From NCBI RefSeq assembly GCF_004216855.1, contig NZ_SGXT01000013.1, forward strand, positions 248,001 through 312,000: a stretch of 64,000 nt of DNA, written 5' to 3'. This DNA is from Microcella alkaliphila. GTDB taxonomy: Bacteria > Actinomycetota > Actinomycetes > Actinomycetales > Microbacteriaceae. Positions 7,536-16,199 of the stretch are shown here, one piece after another (the stretch's first letter is position 1; each line of letters opens with the position of its first letter). Under the pieces are notes generated by a model. That model saw only the letters and a program-made list of their open reading frames with translations. It had not been told where the DNA came from and searched no databases. The position numbers and the translations under genes were made by a program.

Positions 7536-8066
7536 ATGAGTGAGCGCCTTCCCGAACCCGACCGCGCCGCCGCCGAATTGATGTGGGCCGAATACGCGGC
7601 CGCGCATCCCGATGCCGTGGCGGCGACCGGGGAGGAGTGGGTCGTCGAGTACTTCGGCGATTCGCCCGCCCTCGCCGACGAGCTGCTCGGCCTGGTGCTC
7701 GACGGCACCAAGCGGGCGACGGCCGCGCTGGTGCTTGAGTTCATCGCCGAGGGGCAGGAACTGCCGCGCATCGGCTCGCACTGGATCGCCTGCGACGGCA
7801 GGGGAACGCCGCGCGTCATCATGCGCTCGACCGAGTTCCGCTTAGCGACCTTCGACAAGGTGGATGCGCGGTTCGCCTTCGATGAGGGAGAGGACGACCG
7901 CACGCTGGCCACCTGGCGCGAGGGCCACGAGCGCTATTGGCGGCGCACGGCCGCCGCGCGTGGCGACACATGGTCGCCTGAGCAGGAGATCGTGCTCGAG
8001 CGCTTCACCGTCGTGTGGCCGCCGGAGTACCGCGACGGTGAGCGAGCTACTCTTAGGTATGGCTGA
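7536..8066 (+). CDS. ASCH domain-containing protein
   Basis: The protein has 176 residues. The ASCH (PUA-like) fold is recognisable from the LVLDGTKRATAALV segment, the PRIGSHWIACDGRGTPRVIM strand pair and the acidic region DEGEDDRTLATWREGHERYW. ASCH proteins are thought to bind RNA or nucleotides, and some hydrolyse N4-acetylcytidine; the substrate here is unknown. TACCCT (7523-7528) lies 7 nt before the ATG, so the start is probably leaderless. The last codons overlap the next small gene by 8 nt. Confidence 0.85.
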   Translation: MSERLPEPDRAAAELMWAEYAAAHPDAVAATGEEWVVEYFGDSPALADELLGLVLDGTKRATAALVLEFIAEGQELPRIGSHWIACDGRGTPRVIMRSTEFRLATFDKVDARFAFDEGEDDRTLATWREGHERYWRRTAAARGDTWSPEQEIVLERFTVVWPPEYRDGERATLRYG

Positions 8067-8271
8067 CGCTCAGAAGCGGGACAACCTTCGCGTGATTCGT
8101 CGGGTACTGGTCGTGATCACGGTCGTCGTGGCCCTCGCCGGTGTGGTTGCCGCGATCGCGACCGCGTCTCTCTGGCCCCTCTTCGCGCTGTTGTCGCTGG
8201 TGTTGCCGTTCTGGCCGCTCGAGACCCCGATGACGCGTCGGCGTCGCGCCACGGCTCGCGCCGGTCGCTAG
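8059..8271 (+). CDS. Small membrane protein
   Basis: A 70-residue protein with a basic start (MADAQKRDNLRVIRR), two closely spaced hydrophobic helices (about 15-33 and 37-52) and a basic tail (RRRRATARAGR). No family is recognised. The ATG overlaps the ASCH stop by 8 nt, so translation is likely coupled. It converges on the next gene with a 4-nt overlap of stops. Confidence 0.6.
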   Translation: MADAQKRDNLRVIRRVLVVITVVVALAGVVAAIATASLWPLFALLSLVLPFWPLETPMTRRRRATARAGR

Positions 8272-8573
8272 AGAGAGCACCAGCGCCGGCGACGCCCATG
8301 TAGCCGGCCCTGGAGGTACGCAGCAGCGAGCCCAGCGGCGATCGAGATGACGAGGCCGATCGCGGTGACAGGGTGCAGCAGAACGACGGTCGGCGTCGTT
8401 ACGATCACCTGCTGGTCGTCCGGCAGCCACCCAAACCATCCGAACGAGACCGGCTGGGCGAGGCCGACGGCAGTGACCGCGACGCCGACTGCGGTGACCA
8501 GCCACGCACTGCGGCGGGCCGTGCGCTCGCGACGCGATTCGAGACCGGGGCTGCCGTCGCCCACGTTAGTCAC
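8268..8573 (-). CDS. Small two-helix membrane protein
   Basis: The protein has 101 residues. It has an Arg-rich N-terminal region, TM helices at about 22-42 and 65-88, and an Arg-rich C-terminus. I recognise no family. It overlaps the start of the upstream metallo-hydrolase frame by 8 nt on the same strand, so the two are probably co-transcribed. Confidence 0.55.
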   Translation of the reverse strand: MTNVGDGSPGLESRRERTARRSAWLVTAVGVAVTAVGLAQPVSFGWFGWLPDDQQVIVTTPTVVLLHPVTAIGLVISIAAGLAAAYLQGRLHGRRRRWCSL

Positions 8574-9201
8574 ACTCGAGCTCGTCGCCCGCGGTGAGCG
8601 GGAAGAACTGGCCGCCGTGCTGCTCGGTCACGAGCCCGATGCGGGCGTTCGCCATCGTCTGACCCGCCTCGGAGTTGACCCGCTCGTGTGTCGGGAACGA
8701 CCGGCGCGGCCGCACCGAGTCGAGGTAGTCCATGACCTCGCCGATCTTCAGCCACGGGGCGCTCGACGGCACGGCGAGCACGTCGACCTCGCGGTCGGGC
8801 ACCGTGAACGAGTCGCCCGGGTAGTAAATCGTCTCGTTGATCATGACGCCCACGTTGTCGACGACGGGGATCGAGCGGTGAATCACCGCGTGCCGACCGC
8901 CGAAGAAGGCGAGGGCGAAGGGGCCGGCGTTCGCGACGTCGCCTCCGTCGACGACGCGCCACGCGTATCCGGGATGCGCGTTCGCGACCCCCTGAGGCGC
9001 GAACAGGGGAGTCTCGGGGCGGCCCGCAAGCAGCCGGTCGAGGTGTTCGGGGGTCACGTGGTCGGCGTGTTCGTGCGTCACGACGATGCCGGCGAGGTTC
9101 TCGACGCTGAACCCGGCGGTGAACGAGCCGGGATCGACGACGAGGGTCGCGCCGTCGTGATCGACGGTGAAACAGGCGTGTTCGCGCTTGGTGAGCTTCA
9201 T
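8566..9201 (-). CDS. MBL-fold metal-dependent hydrolase
   Basis: The protein has 211 residues from ATG 9201; a GTG three codons earlier is possible. THEHADH at residues 42-48 is the HxHxDH zinc motif of the metallo-beta-lactamase fold. Further His/Asp ligands fit in FFGGRHAVIHR, YYPGDSF and FPTHERVNSE. Length and motif spacing match UlaG/UPF0173-like hydrolases of unknown substrate. The divergently transcribed next gene is a CsoR-family regulator, and the 80-nt gap holds that regulator's operator. A role in metal or sulfur stress is therefore possible but unproven. Confidence 0.85.
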   Translation of the reverse strand: MKLTKREHACFTVDHDGATLVVDPGSFTAGFSVENLAGIVVTHEHADHVTPEHLDRLLAGRPETPLFAPQGVANAHPGYAWRVVDGGDVANAGPFALAFFGGRHAVIHRSIPVVDNVGVMINETIYYPGDSFTVPDREVDVLAVPSSAPWLKIGEVMDYLDSVRPRRSFPTHERVNSEAGQTMANARIGLVTEQHGGQFFPLTAGDELECD

Positions 9202-9253
9202 GCTCGACACCCTAGACCCGCGCCCCGCACGCGCCCCGAAGACCGGCTCGGTC

Positions 9254-9272
9254 TACCCCCAGGGGGTATAAA
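9254..9272 (+). promoter_or_regulatory. CsoR-type operator overlapping -10 box
   Basis: TACCCCC-A-GGGGGTA (9254-9268) is a perfect palindrome of the G-tract type bound by CsoR/RcnR-family repressors. Its right half runs into TATAAA (9267-9272), a good -10 box 9 nt before the regulator's ATG. This implies autoregulation. A sister site is at 27398-27413. Confidence 0.8.
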
Positions 9273-9281
9273 GTCGCTGTC

Positions 9282-9563
9282 ATGATCGACGACATCAAGA
9301 AGCGGGCGCTGCACCGGGCAAAAATCCTGCAGGGCCAGATGCGTGGGCTCGAGAAGATGATCGATGCCGACGAGTACTGTGTCGACATCATCACCCAGTC
9401 GCTCGCCATCCAGAAGAGCCTGTCGAGCCTCAACAAGCTGCTCGTCGAGAACCACCTTCGCACGCACGTGACCGACATGTTCGACGCGGGCGGCGACGAG
9501 CGCGAGAAGGCCGTCGCCGAGCTGCTTGCCGTCTACGAGCTGCAAAACAACCGGGGCAGCTGA
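9282..9563 (+). CDS. CsoR/RcnR-family metal-sensing repressor
   Basis: The protein has 93 residues and is the all-helical CsoR family (DUF156). It has the conserved HRAKILQGQMRGLEKMI helix, Cys33 (DEYCVDI) and the NKLLVENHLRTHV helix. In CsoR the copper ligands are Cys-His-Cys; here the equivalent positions are Cys33, His58 and His62. The third ligand is therefore His, as in RcnR, but the N-terminal His of RcnR is missing. The ligand identity is thus open. The protein presumably binds the G-tract palindrome at its own promoter and the one at 27398, and dissociates on sensing its ligand. The lipid kinase starts 5 nt downstream. Confidence 0.88.
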   Translation: MIDDIKKRALHRAKILQGQMRGLEKMIDADEYCVDIITQSLAIQKSLSSLNKLLVENHLRTHVTDMFDAGGDEREKAVAELLAVYELQNNRGS

Positions 9564-9567
9564 GCCG

Positions 9568-10476
9568 ATGGCGGCGCGTAAGCGCATCGTCGTCGCGATC
9601 AACCCGAACGCCGCATTCGGGCGCGGGCGGGAGGTGGGTCCCGCTGTCGTCACCACCCTCCGCGCGCTGGGTCACGAGGTGACGAGCCTCACCGAGCTCG
9701 ACTTTCCGCAGCTGCTGGAGGCCACCCGGCGCGAGCTGACAGACAAGCCCGACGCCCTCGTCGTGGTCGGCGGCGACGGAATGGTCGCCCTCGGCGTCAT
9801 GGCGCTCGCCGGCAGCCGCATCCCGCTCGGAATCGTGCCGAGCGGAACCGGCAACGACGTGTGCCGCGGTCTCGGCATTCCGGTCGACAACACCGAGGCG
9901 GCGATCGACCTGCTCGCCCGCCAGCTGCTGCTGCCGCCGCGGGTCATCGACGCGGGCACGATCACCCACGGCGGAGGCGAGACGCGTTTCGCGTGCGTCC
10001 TGTCGGCGGGCTTCGACGCGCTCGTCAATGAACGGGCCAATCGGATGCGCTTCCCTCGCGGACGCAGCCGCTACACGCTCGCTCTGCTCGTCGAGCTCGC
10101 CAAACTTCGACCGATCGAGTACACACTCGAGCTCGACGGAGAATCCCGCGTCGAGAAGGCGCTGCTTGTCGCGGTGGCCAACAACCTGTCCTTCGGCGGC
10201 GGCATGAAGGTCGCCCCCGACGCGAGGTTCGACGATGGGCTCTTCGACGTCGTGCTCGTGAAACCCCTGTCGCGCCTCGCGTTGCTGCGCATCTACCCGC
10301 GGGTGTTCGCGGGCACCCACGTCGGTGACCCGCGCGTGATCGTCGAGCGGGCATCCCGAGTCTCGATCGCCGCCCGCGGCGTCGTCGCGTACGCCGACGG
10401 CGAGCGCGTCGCGCCGCTGCCGATCACCGCGACGGTGGATGCTCGATCGCTGCGCGTGCTCGCTCCCGCCCCCTGA
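9568..10476 (+). CDS. Diacylglycerol/lipid kinase family protein
   Basis: The protein has 302 residues with the diacylglycerol kinase catalytic domain. The N-terminal nucleotide site is INPNAAFGRGREV, the GGDG loop lies in VVVGGDGMVALG, and GIVPSGTGNDVCRGLG follows, as in YegS/DgkB and sphingosine-type kinases. The C-terminal part holds the beta-sandwich with FGGGMKVAPDARFDDG. It phosphorylates a lipid, likely diacylglycerol for recycling into phospholipid. It sits 5 nt behind the CsoR-like gene and is probably co-transcribed. Confidence 0.88.
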   Translation: MAARKRIVVAINPNAAFGRGREVGPAVVTTLRALGHEVTSLTELDFPQLLEATRRELTDKPDALVVVGGDGMVALGVMALAGSRIPLGIVPSGTGNDVCRGLGIPVDNTEAAIDLLARQLLLPPRVIDAGTITHGGGETRFACVLSAGFDALVNERANRMRFPRGRSRYTLALLVELAKLRPIEYTLELDGESRVEKALLVAVANNLSFGGGMKVAPDARFDDGLFDVVLVKPLSRLALLRIYPRVFAGTHVGDPRVIVERASRVSIAARGVVAYADGERVAPLPITATVDARSLRVLAPAP

Positions 10477-10576
10477 AACCCCGCGCAATCGAAGCGGGAT
10501 GCACGCAGCGGCATCGAACGCCCGCCCGGTTTGGTCGGCGCCAGGGCGCTGTGGCATACTCGACGGGTTGCAATGC

Positions 10577-10649
10577 GGCCCCATCGTATAGCGGCCTAGT
10601 ACGCCGCCCTCTCACGGCGGTAACGCGGGTTCGAATCCCGCTGGGGTCA
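10577..10649 (+). tRNA. tRNA-Glu (anticodon CTC)
   Basis: The acceptor stem GGCCCCA/TGGGGTC carries discriminator A10649. The anticodon stem CCGCC/GGCGG encloses a loop with CTC. The T arm GCGGG-TTCGAAT-CCCGC is perfect. CCA is not encoded. Confidence 0.95.
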
Positions 10650-10660
10650 CAACCGCGAAA

Positions 10661-10684
10661 CCCCCGGCTAGTGCCGGGGGTTTT
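10661..10684 (+). terminator. Terminator after tRNA-Glu
   Basis: CCCCCGGC-TAGT-GCCGGGGG (10661-10680) is a perfect 8-bp stem followed by TTTTCTCG. Confidence 0.9.
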
Positions 10685-10693
10685 CTCGTTTCG

Positions 10694-11383
10694 TCAATCG
10701 ACGCCGACGAGGTTCCGCACCATGTCGGCGGTGTATCCCGTCACGCCGAGATCGAGCCAGGCGGTGGCGAACCAATAGCCGCCGACGACGATGTGTGACT
10801 CTCCATAGGCTCCGCCGAATTCCTCGTCAGTGACGCTCCAGAAGTAGCGCGTGCTGCCGAGCTCGTCGACCGACGAGTAGCCGAGGTTCGCGAGCCGCTC
10901 ACCAACGAGCGACTCCTCTTCGGCGATGAGCGGCACAACGTGGGTCTCGAGCCCGATGCCGCTACCGCCACCCTCGGTCGTCCAGATGCACTGCCGGCTG
11001 TCCCACTCGACTGTCCAAGTTTCGAGCAGGTCGTCGGCAAAGCGCAGCCCCGCGTTGGGGTCGGTGGTGGTCCAGGCCGGGTTGAGAACGACCCCGTAGC
11101 TCTGCAACTCCGCGGTCATGGCTGGGCTGTACAGACTCGCGCAGTCTGCGGGCACCGCCGCGCGATCAGGCTCGGGCGGCGATACCGGATCAGCCGCGTC
11201 CGTATTCGTGGGAACGGGGCGGGGGCTGTCGTCAGCGGGCTCGGACGTGGTCGGGTCGGGGGTCGGCTCGGCCTCAGACGCCGCATCGGTCATCGACATG
11301 CCGAGCCACACGGCGAGCGTGCCGAGCCCCATCAGCAATGCGACGATGCCGGTGATCAGCCAGGCCTTGCGCTCAGGACTCAT
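10694..11383 (-). CDS. Membrane-anchored hypothetical protein
   Basis: The protein has 229 residues. An N-terminal TM helix (about 9-30) is followed by a long Pro/Thr/Asp linker and a soluble domain with two cysteines (ADCASLY, RQCIWT) that could pair. No family is recognised. Its ATG overlaps the DUF2200 stop as ATGA, so both come from one message. Confidence 0.65.
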   Translation of the reverse strand: MSPERKAWLITGIVALLMGLGTLAVWLGMSMTDAASEAEPTPDPTTSEPADDSPRPVPTNTDAADPVSPPEPDRAAVPADCASLYSPAMTAELQSYGVVLNPAWTTTDPNAGLRFADDLLETWTVEWDSRQCIWTTEGGGSGIGLETHVVPLIAEEESLVGERLANLGYSSVDELGSTRYFWSVTDEEFGGAYGESHIVVGGYWFATAWLDLGVTGYTADMVRNLVGVD

Positions 11384-11721
11384 GACCGCAGCACCTTCTC
11401 CATCGCCTTGCCCTTCGCCAGTTCATCGACCAGCTTGTCCAGATACCGCACCTTCTGGTCCAGCGGATCGGTCATGTCTTCGACACGAATGCCGCAGATG
11501 ACCCCCGTGATCGCCGAGGCGTTCGGGTTCAGCGTTGACGCCGCAAAGAACTCCTCGAAACTGCTGCCCGCATCGAGGTGGGCCTGCACCTGCGCGCGGT
11601 CGAGTCCGGTCAGCCACGTGATGACCTCGTCGAGTTCGGCCTGGCTTCGGCCCTTCCGCTCGAGTTTTTGCACGTACAGCGGATACACGCGGGCGACGCT
11701 CATCTCCGACAGGCGGCTCAT
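11380..11721 (-). CDS. DUF2200 family protein
   Basis: The protein has 113 residues. The DUF2200 signature is clear: SVARVYPLYVQKLERKGR, EVITWLTGLD and FFAASTLNPNASAITGVICG, ending in the PLDQKVRYLDKLVDELAKGK helix. The function is unknown. The ATG at 11721 was chosen; a second ATG six codons later is possible. It is coupled by ATGA overlap to the downstream membrane protein and divergent from leuC. Confidence 0.85.
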   Translation of the reverse strand: MSRLSEMSVARVYPLYVQKLERKGRSQAELDEVITWLTGLDRAQVQAHLDAGSSFEEFFAASTLNPNASAITGVICGIRVEDMTDPLDQKVRYLDKLVDELAKGKAMEKVLRS

Positions 11722-11863
11722 GGCCCCGATGGTAGTCTGGGCTGATGCTTCACGGTCGACTCCTCCTTCGTCGCCGCGGCGAGTCCTGATCCTCCAGGCC
11801 ACCCTCGTCGCGGAGTTCGTCGTCGGCCGGAACTGAAGACTCGAAGAAGGACACGTACGCGTC

Positions 11864-13348
11864 ATGACCGCTGACACCGCTGGATCGAACCGCCCCAAGA
11901 CTCTCGCAGAGAAGGTCTGGGAGTCGCACCTCGTCGCCAAGGGCGAGAACGGCGAGCCCGACCTGCTGTACATCGATCTGCACCTCGTGCACGAGGTGAC
12001 GAGCCCCCAAGCATTCGACGGCCTGCGCATGGCGGGCCGCCCCGTCCGTCGCCCCGACCTGACGATCGCGACGGAAGACCACAACACGCCGACCCTCGAC
12101 ATCCACAAGCCGATCGCCGAGCCCACCAGCCGTACGCAGATCGAGACGCTGCGCAAGAACGCTGCCGAGTTCGGTATCCGCCTGCACTCTCTCGGCGACG
12201 TCGAGCAGGGCATCGTGCACGTTGTCGGCCCCCAGCTGGGCCTCACGATGCCGGGCATCACTGTGGTGTGCGGCGACTCGCACACCTCCACGCATGGCGC
12301 GTTCGGCGCGCTGGCGATGGGCATCGGCACGAGCGAGGTCGAGCACGTACTCGCCACCCAAACCCTGCCGCTGAAGCCGTTCAAGACGATGGCGATCACC
12401 GTCGAGGGTGAACTGAAGCCCGGGGTGACCGCGAAAGACATCATCCTCGCCGTCATCGCCAAGATCGGCACCGGCGGCGGCCAAGGCTACGTGCTCGAGT
12501 ACCGCGGCAGCGCCATCCGATCGCTATCGATGGATGGCCGCATGACGATCTGCAACATGTCGATCGAGGCGGGCGCGCGGGCCGGCATGGTCGCCCCCGA
12601 CCAGACCACCTACGACTATCTCAAGGGCCGTCCGCACGCCCCCACCGGCGACAACTGGGATGCGGCGATCGCCCACTGGGAGACCCTGAAGACCGACGAC
12701 GACGCCGTGTTCGACGCCGAGGTGTTCCTCGACGCAGGCGAGCTCGAGCCGTTCGTGACCTGGGGCACCAACCCCGGCCAGGGTGTGTCGCTCAGCCAGA
12801 GCGTTCCCGACCCGTCGACCATCATCGACCCGAACGAGCGGGCCGCCGCCGAGCGCGCTCTCGAATACATGGACCTCCCCGCCGGCACCCCGATGAAGGA
12901 GATCTCCGTCGACGCCGTGTTCATGGGCTCGTGCACCAACAGCCGCCTCGACGACCTGCGCGCGTTCGCGTCGATCATCAAGGGGCAGAAGAAGGCCGAC
13001 GGCGTGCGCGTCATGGTCGTTCCGGGTTCGGCGCGCGTGCGCCTTGAGGCCGAGGCCGAAGGTCTGCACCACATCATCGAAGAGTTCGGTGCCGAGTGGC
13101 GCTTCGCCGGCTGCTCGATGTGTCTCGGCATGAACCCCGACCAGCTCGCCCCCGGGGAGCGCTGCGCCTCGACGAGCAACCGCAACTTCGAAGGCCGGCA
13201 GGGCAAGGGCGGGCGCACGCACCTCGTGTCGCCCCTCGTCGCCGCCGCGACCGCCATCCGCGGCACGCTGTCGAGCCCGGCCGACCTCATCGCGATGGGT
13301 ATCGACGTCGACCCGGCCTACACCGGCATCGAGGGAGTGAGCGCGTAA
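11864..13348 (+). CDS. leuC: 3-isopropylmalate dehydratase large subunit
   Basis: The protein has 494 residues, full length for LeuC. It isomerises 2-isopropylmalate to 3-isopropylmalate in leucine synthesis. The [4Fe-4S] ligands are Cys357 ([12 protein letters not shown]), Cys417 and Cys420 ([10 protein letters not shown]). The [13 protein letters not shown] active-site motif lies near residue 140. A GAAGAAGGA ribosome site precedes the ATG. leuD starts with its ATG overlapping the leuC stop by one base (TAATG), so the two subunits are made together. Confidence 0.97.
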   Translation: MTADTAGSNRPKTLAEKVWESHLVAKGENGEPDLLYIDLHLVHEVTSPQAFDGLRMAGRPVRRPDLTIATEDHNTPTLDIHKPIAEPTSRTQIETLRKNAAEFGIRLHSLGDVEQGIVHVVGPQLGLTMPGITVVCGDSHTSTHGAFGALAMGIGTSEVEHVLATQTLPLKPFKTMAITVEGELKPGVTAKDIILAVIAKIGTGGGQGYVLEYRGSAIRSLSMDGRMTICNMSIEAGARAGMVAPDQTTYDYLKGRPHAPTGDNWDAAIAHWETLKTDDDAVFDAEVFLDAGELEPFVTWGTNPGQGVSLSQSVPDPSTIIDPNERAAAERALEYMDLPAGTPMKEISVDAVFMGSCTNSRLDDLRAFASIIKGQKKADGVRVMVVPGSARVRLEAEAEGLHHIIEEFGAEWRFAGCSMCLGMNPDQLAPGERCASTSNRNFEGRQGKGGRTHLVSPLVAAATAIRGTLSSPADLIAMGIDVDPAYTGIEGVSA

Positions 13349-13944
13349 TGGAAAAGATCACCCAGGTCACCGGCGTCGCCGTCCCCTTCCGCCGCTCGAA
13401 TGTCGACACCGACCAGATCATCCCCGCCGTCTACCTGAAGCGGGTGACGAAGACGGGCTACGACGACGGGCTGTTTTCCTCCTGGCGACAGGACCCCGAG
13501 TTCATCCTGAACCAGCCCGCCTACCAGGGCGCACGCATCCTCATTGCTGGCCCCGATTTCGGCACCGGATCGAGCCGTGAGCACGCCGTGTGGGCGCTTC
13601 GCGACTTCGGGTTCCGCGCTGTGATCAGCCCCAAGTTCGCCGACATCTTCCGCGGCAACGCCGGAAAGCAGGGCCTGTTGACCGGCGTCGTTGACGAGGC
13701 CACCGTCGAGCGGCTCTGGGCCGAGCTCGAGACCCAACCCGGCATGGAGGCGACCGTCGACCTCGTCGCTCGCACGGTGACGGTGGGGAATATCACCGTC
13801 GAGTTCGAGATTGACGACTACACCCGCTGGCGACTGCTGGAGGGGCTCGACGACATCGGGCTGACCCTGCGCAACGAGCAGGCCATCACCGACTTTGAGG
13901 GGCGCCGCGAAGCCTGGCGTCCGACCACCCTGCCCGCCCGGTAA
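13348..13944 (+). CDS. leuD: 3-isopropylmalate dehydratase small subunit
   Basis: The protein has 198 residues. It has the swivelling domain of the aconitase family: [18 protein letters not shown] near the start and [14 protein letters not shown] in the middle. It completes the LeuCD enzyme. The TAATG junction with leuC implies coupled translation. murA follows after 22 nt with a GGAAAG ribosome site, so leuCD-murA may share a transcript. Confidence 0.96.
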   Translation: MEKITQVTGVAVPFRRSNVDTDQIIPAVYLKRVTKTGYDDGLFSSWRQDPEFILNQPAYQGARILIAGPDFGTGSSREHAVWALRDFGFRAVISPKFADIFRGNAGKQGLLTGVVDEATVERLWAELETQPGMEATVDLVARTVTVGNITVEFEIDDYTRWRLLEGLDDIGLTLRNEQAITDFEGRREAWRPTTLPAR

Positions 13945-13966
13945 CCCCGGGCACGGAAAGAGCTAC

Positions 13967-15343
13967 ATGAACTCCCTCACGAAGGACTCGCTGAAGTCGG
14001 CTGCTCGCGTCGGCCTCGCCGGAGACACCCTGCGCATCCACGGTGGCAAGCCGCTGACCGGGCGCATCGAGGTGCGCGGTGCCAAGAACCTCGTCACGAA
14101 GGCGATGGTGGCGGCCCTACTCGGCGACACCCCCAGCACGCTGAAGGGCGTGCCCGAGATCAGCGACGTGCACGTCGTGAAGGGTCTTCTCGAGGCGCAC
14201 GGCGTTCGCGTCGACGCCTCTGAGCCCGGAGTGCTCGTGCTCGACCCGACGAACGTCGTCAGTGCGCACTTCGCCGAGATCAACGCCCACGCGGGTTCCA
14301 GTCGCATCCCGATCCTGTTGTGCGGGCCGCTGCTGCACCAGCTGGGTGAGGCGTTCATTCCCGACCTCGGCGGCTGCAAGATCGGTGACCGGCCGATCGA
14401 CTTCCATCTCGATGCTCTGCGGGCGCTTGGCGCCGTCGTCAAGAAGCTGCCGCACGGCATCCACCTCACCGCTCCGAAGGGGCTGACCGGTGCGCACATC
14501 GAATTGCCCTTCCCGAGCGTGGGCGCGACCGAGCAGGTGTTGCTCTCGGCCGTCCGCGCGCGTGGCACGACCGAGCTGAAGAACGCGGCGATCGAGCCCG
14601 AGATCATGGACCTGATCGCGATCCTGCAGAAGATGGGCGCGATCATCTCGGTCGAGCCGAACCGCGTCATCGTCATCGAGGGGGTCGAGAAGCTGCGTGG
14701 CTACCTGCACACGGCGATCTTCGACCGCAACGAGGCCGCGAGCTGGGCCGCGGCGGCCCTTGCCACGCGCGGCGACATCACCGTCGGCGGTGCCGAGCAG
14801 CAGGAACTCATGACGTTCTTGAACGTCTACCGCAAGGTGGGCGGCGAATTCGACGTGCTGGAAGACGGGATCCGCTTCTGGCACCCCGGATGCCCGCTGA
14901 CGCCCGTCCAGATCGAAACGGACGTGCACCCCGGCTTCATGACCGACTGGCAGCAACCGATGGTCGTGGCGCTGACCCAGGCCGATGGCGTCTCAGTCGT
15001 GCACGAGACCGTGTACGAGAACCGTTTCGGATTCACGGACGCACTCAATGAGATGGGCGCCGACATCGTCGTGCACAAGGATGGCATCGCCTCGATCACG
15101 CGTCGCGTGCCGCGACGCAAGCTCGAGCAGGCGGCCGTTGTCACCGGCCCAACGCCGCTGCACGGCGCCGACGTGCGCGTGCCCGACCTCCGCGGCGGCT
15201 TCAGTCACCTGATCGCCGCGCTCGCCGCCGACGGCACCTCGACCATCTCGAACGTCGGCATCATCGCGCGCGGATACGAGCTGTTCCTCGACAAGCTGCA
15301 GCAGCTCGGAGCCGAGTTCGAGGTCGTCGCGGCCGGCGCGTGA
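13967..15343 (+). CDS. murA: UDP-N-acetylglucosamine 1-carboxyvinyltransferase
   Basis: The protein has 458 residues. It makes the first committed step of peptidoglycan synthesis. The catalytic Cys is Cys137 in GGCKIGDRP. The EPSP-synthase fold motifs are GGKPLTGRIEVRGAKN at the N-terminus and DLRGGFSHLIAALAADG near the C-terminus. Because Cys is retained and not Asp, fosfomycin sensitivity at the target would be expected. The start was set at ATG 13967 by the GGAAAG upstream; the N-terminus is about 25 residues longer than the shortest MurA proteins. Confidence 0.95.
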   Translation: MNSLTKDSLKSAARVGLAGDTLRIHGGKPLTGRIEVRGAKNLVTKAMVAALLGDTPSTLKGVPEISDVHVVKGLLEAHGVRVDASEPGVLVLDPTNVVSAHFAEINAHAGSSRIPILLCGPLLHQLGEAFIPDLGGCKIGDRPIDFHLDALRALGAVVKKLPHGIHLTAPKGLTGAHIELPFPSVGATEQVLLSAVRARGTTELKNAAIEPEIMDLIAILQKMGAIISVEPNRVIVIEGVEKLRGYLHTAIFDRNEAASWAAAALATRGDITVGGAEQQELMTFLNVYRKVGGEFDVLEDGIRFWHPGCPLTPVQIETDVHPGFMTDWQQPMVVALTQADGVSVVHETVYENRFGFTDALNEMGADIVVHKDGIASITRRVPRRKLEQAAVVTGPTPLHGADVRVPDLRGGFSHLIAALAADGTSTISNVGIIARGYELFLDKLQQLGAEFEVVAAGA

Positions 15344-15428
15344 TCGCGCCCCGCGCATCCGCGCAGACCGCCACCATGCGGGGGAGCCATTCCCGGCAGG
15401 GGATGCATGTGGGTCTACCCTGTACGCC

Positions 15429-16199
15429 GTGACTTCCGCACCCGCCCCTGTTCCCGCGCGCCGCCGCGGACCCGAGCGCACCCCGCTGTGGTGGCTGATC
15501 GCCGCCATCCTGCTGCCGCCGCTCACCCTGATGGCCCGCTACGACGTCATCGACGGCCACAAGCTGCCGAAGCGCGGTGCGTTCATCCTCTCGCCGAACC
15601 ACTACAGCGAGATCGACCCGGTGATCATGGGGCGCTTCATGTGGAAGCTCAAGCGCGTGCCCCGGTTCCTGGCCAAGGCGAGCCTCTTCAGAAACACGTT
15701 CCTCGGGGCGGTGCTGCGAGCATCCGGTCAGATTCCCGTCGAGCGCGAAGGGCGTGGCCGGTCGGACGCGCCCCTGAAGGCCGCGCAGCAGCTCGTCGAC
15801 CGCGAACTCGCCGTCATCATCTACCCCGAGGGCACGCTCACTCGCGACCCCGACATGTGGCCGATGCGAGGCAAGTCGGGTGCCGTGCGCATGGCGCTCA
15901 CCGCGGGGGTCCCGATCATTCCCGCCGCGCACTGGGGAACCCAGCAGATCATGGGTCGCTACTCGAAGAAGATCAGCTTCTTCCCGCGCAAACGCATCGT
16001 CTGCAAGATCGGCGACCCGGTCGACCTGAGCGACCTCGCCGGCCGCCCCCTGGATGCTGCGACGCTGTCCGAGGGAACGGCGCGCGTCATGGACGCGATC
16101 ACCGCCCTGCTCGCCGACCTGCGTGACGAGGAGCCCCCTGCCGAGCGGTGGGACCCGGCCAAGCACGGGCAGAAGGAAACGGGCCGTTTTGAGCAGTGA
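15429..16199 (+). CDS. 1-acyl-sn-glycerol-3-phosphate acyltransferase
   Basis: The protein has 256 residues of the PlsC family. The catalytic H(x4)D motif is NHYSEID with His58 and Asp63, and the acyl-acceptor motif is YPEGT near residue 138. A hydrophobic segment at 21-35 probably anchors it in the membrane. It makes phosphatidic acid in phospholipid synthesis. TACCCT (15416-15421) 7 nt before the GTG suggests a leaderless start. gpsA overlaps its end by 11 nt, so the two glycerol-phosphate lipid genes are coupled. Confidence 0.92.
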   Translation: MTSAPAPVPARRRGPERTPLWWLIAAILLPPLTLMARYDVIDGHKLPKRGAFILSPNHYSEIDPVIMGRFMWKLKRVPRFLAKASLFRNTFLGAVLRASGQIPVEREGRGRSDAPLKAAQQLVDRELAVIIYPEGTLTRDPDMWPMRGKSGAVRMALTAGVPIIPAAHWGTQQIMGRYSKKISFFPRKRIVCKIGDPVDLSDLAGRPLDAATLSEGTARVMDAITALLADLRDEEPPAERWDPAKHGQKETGRFEQ

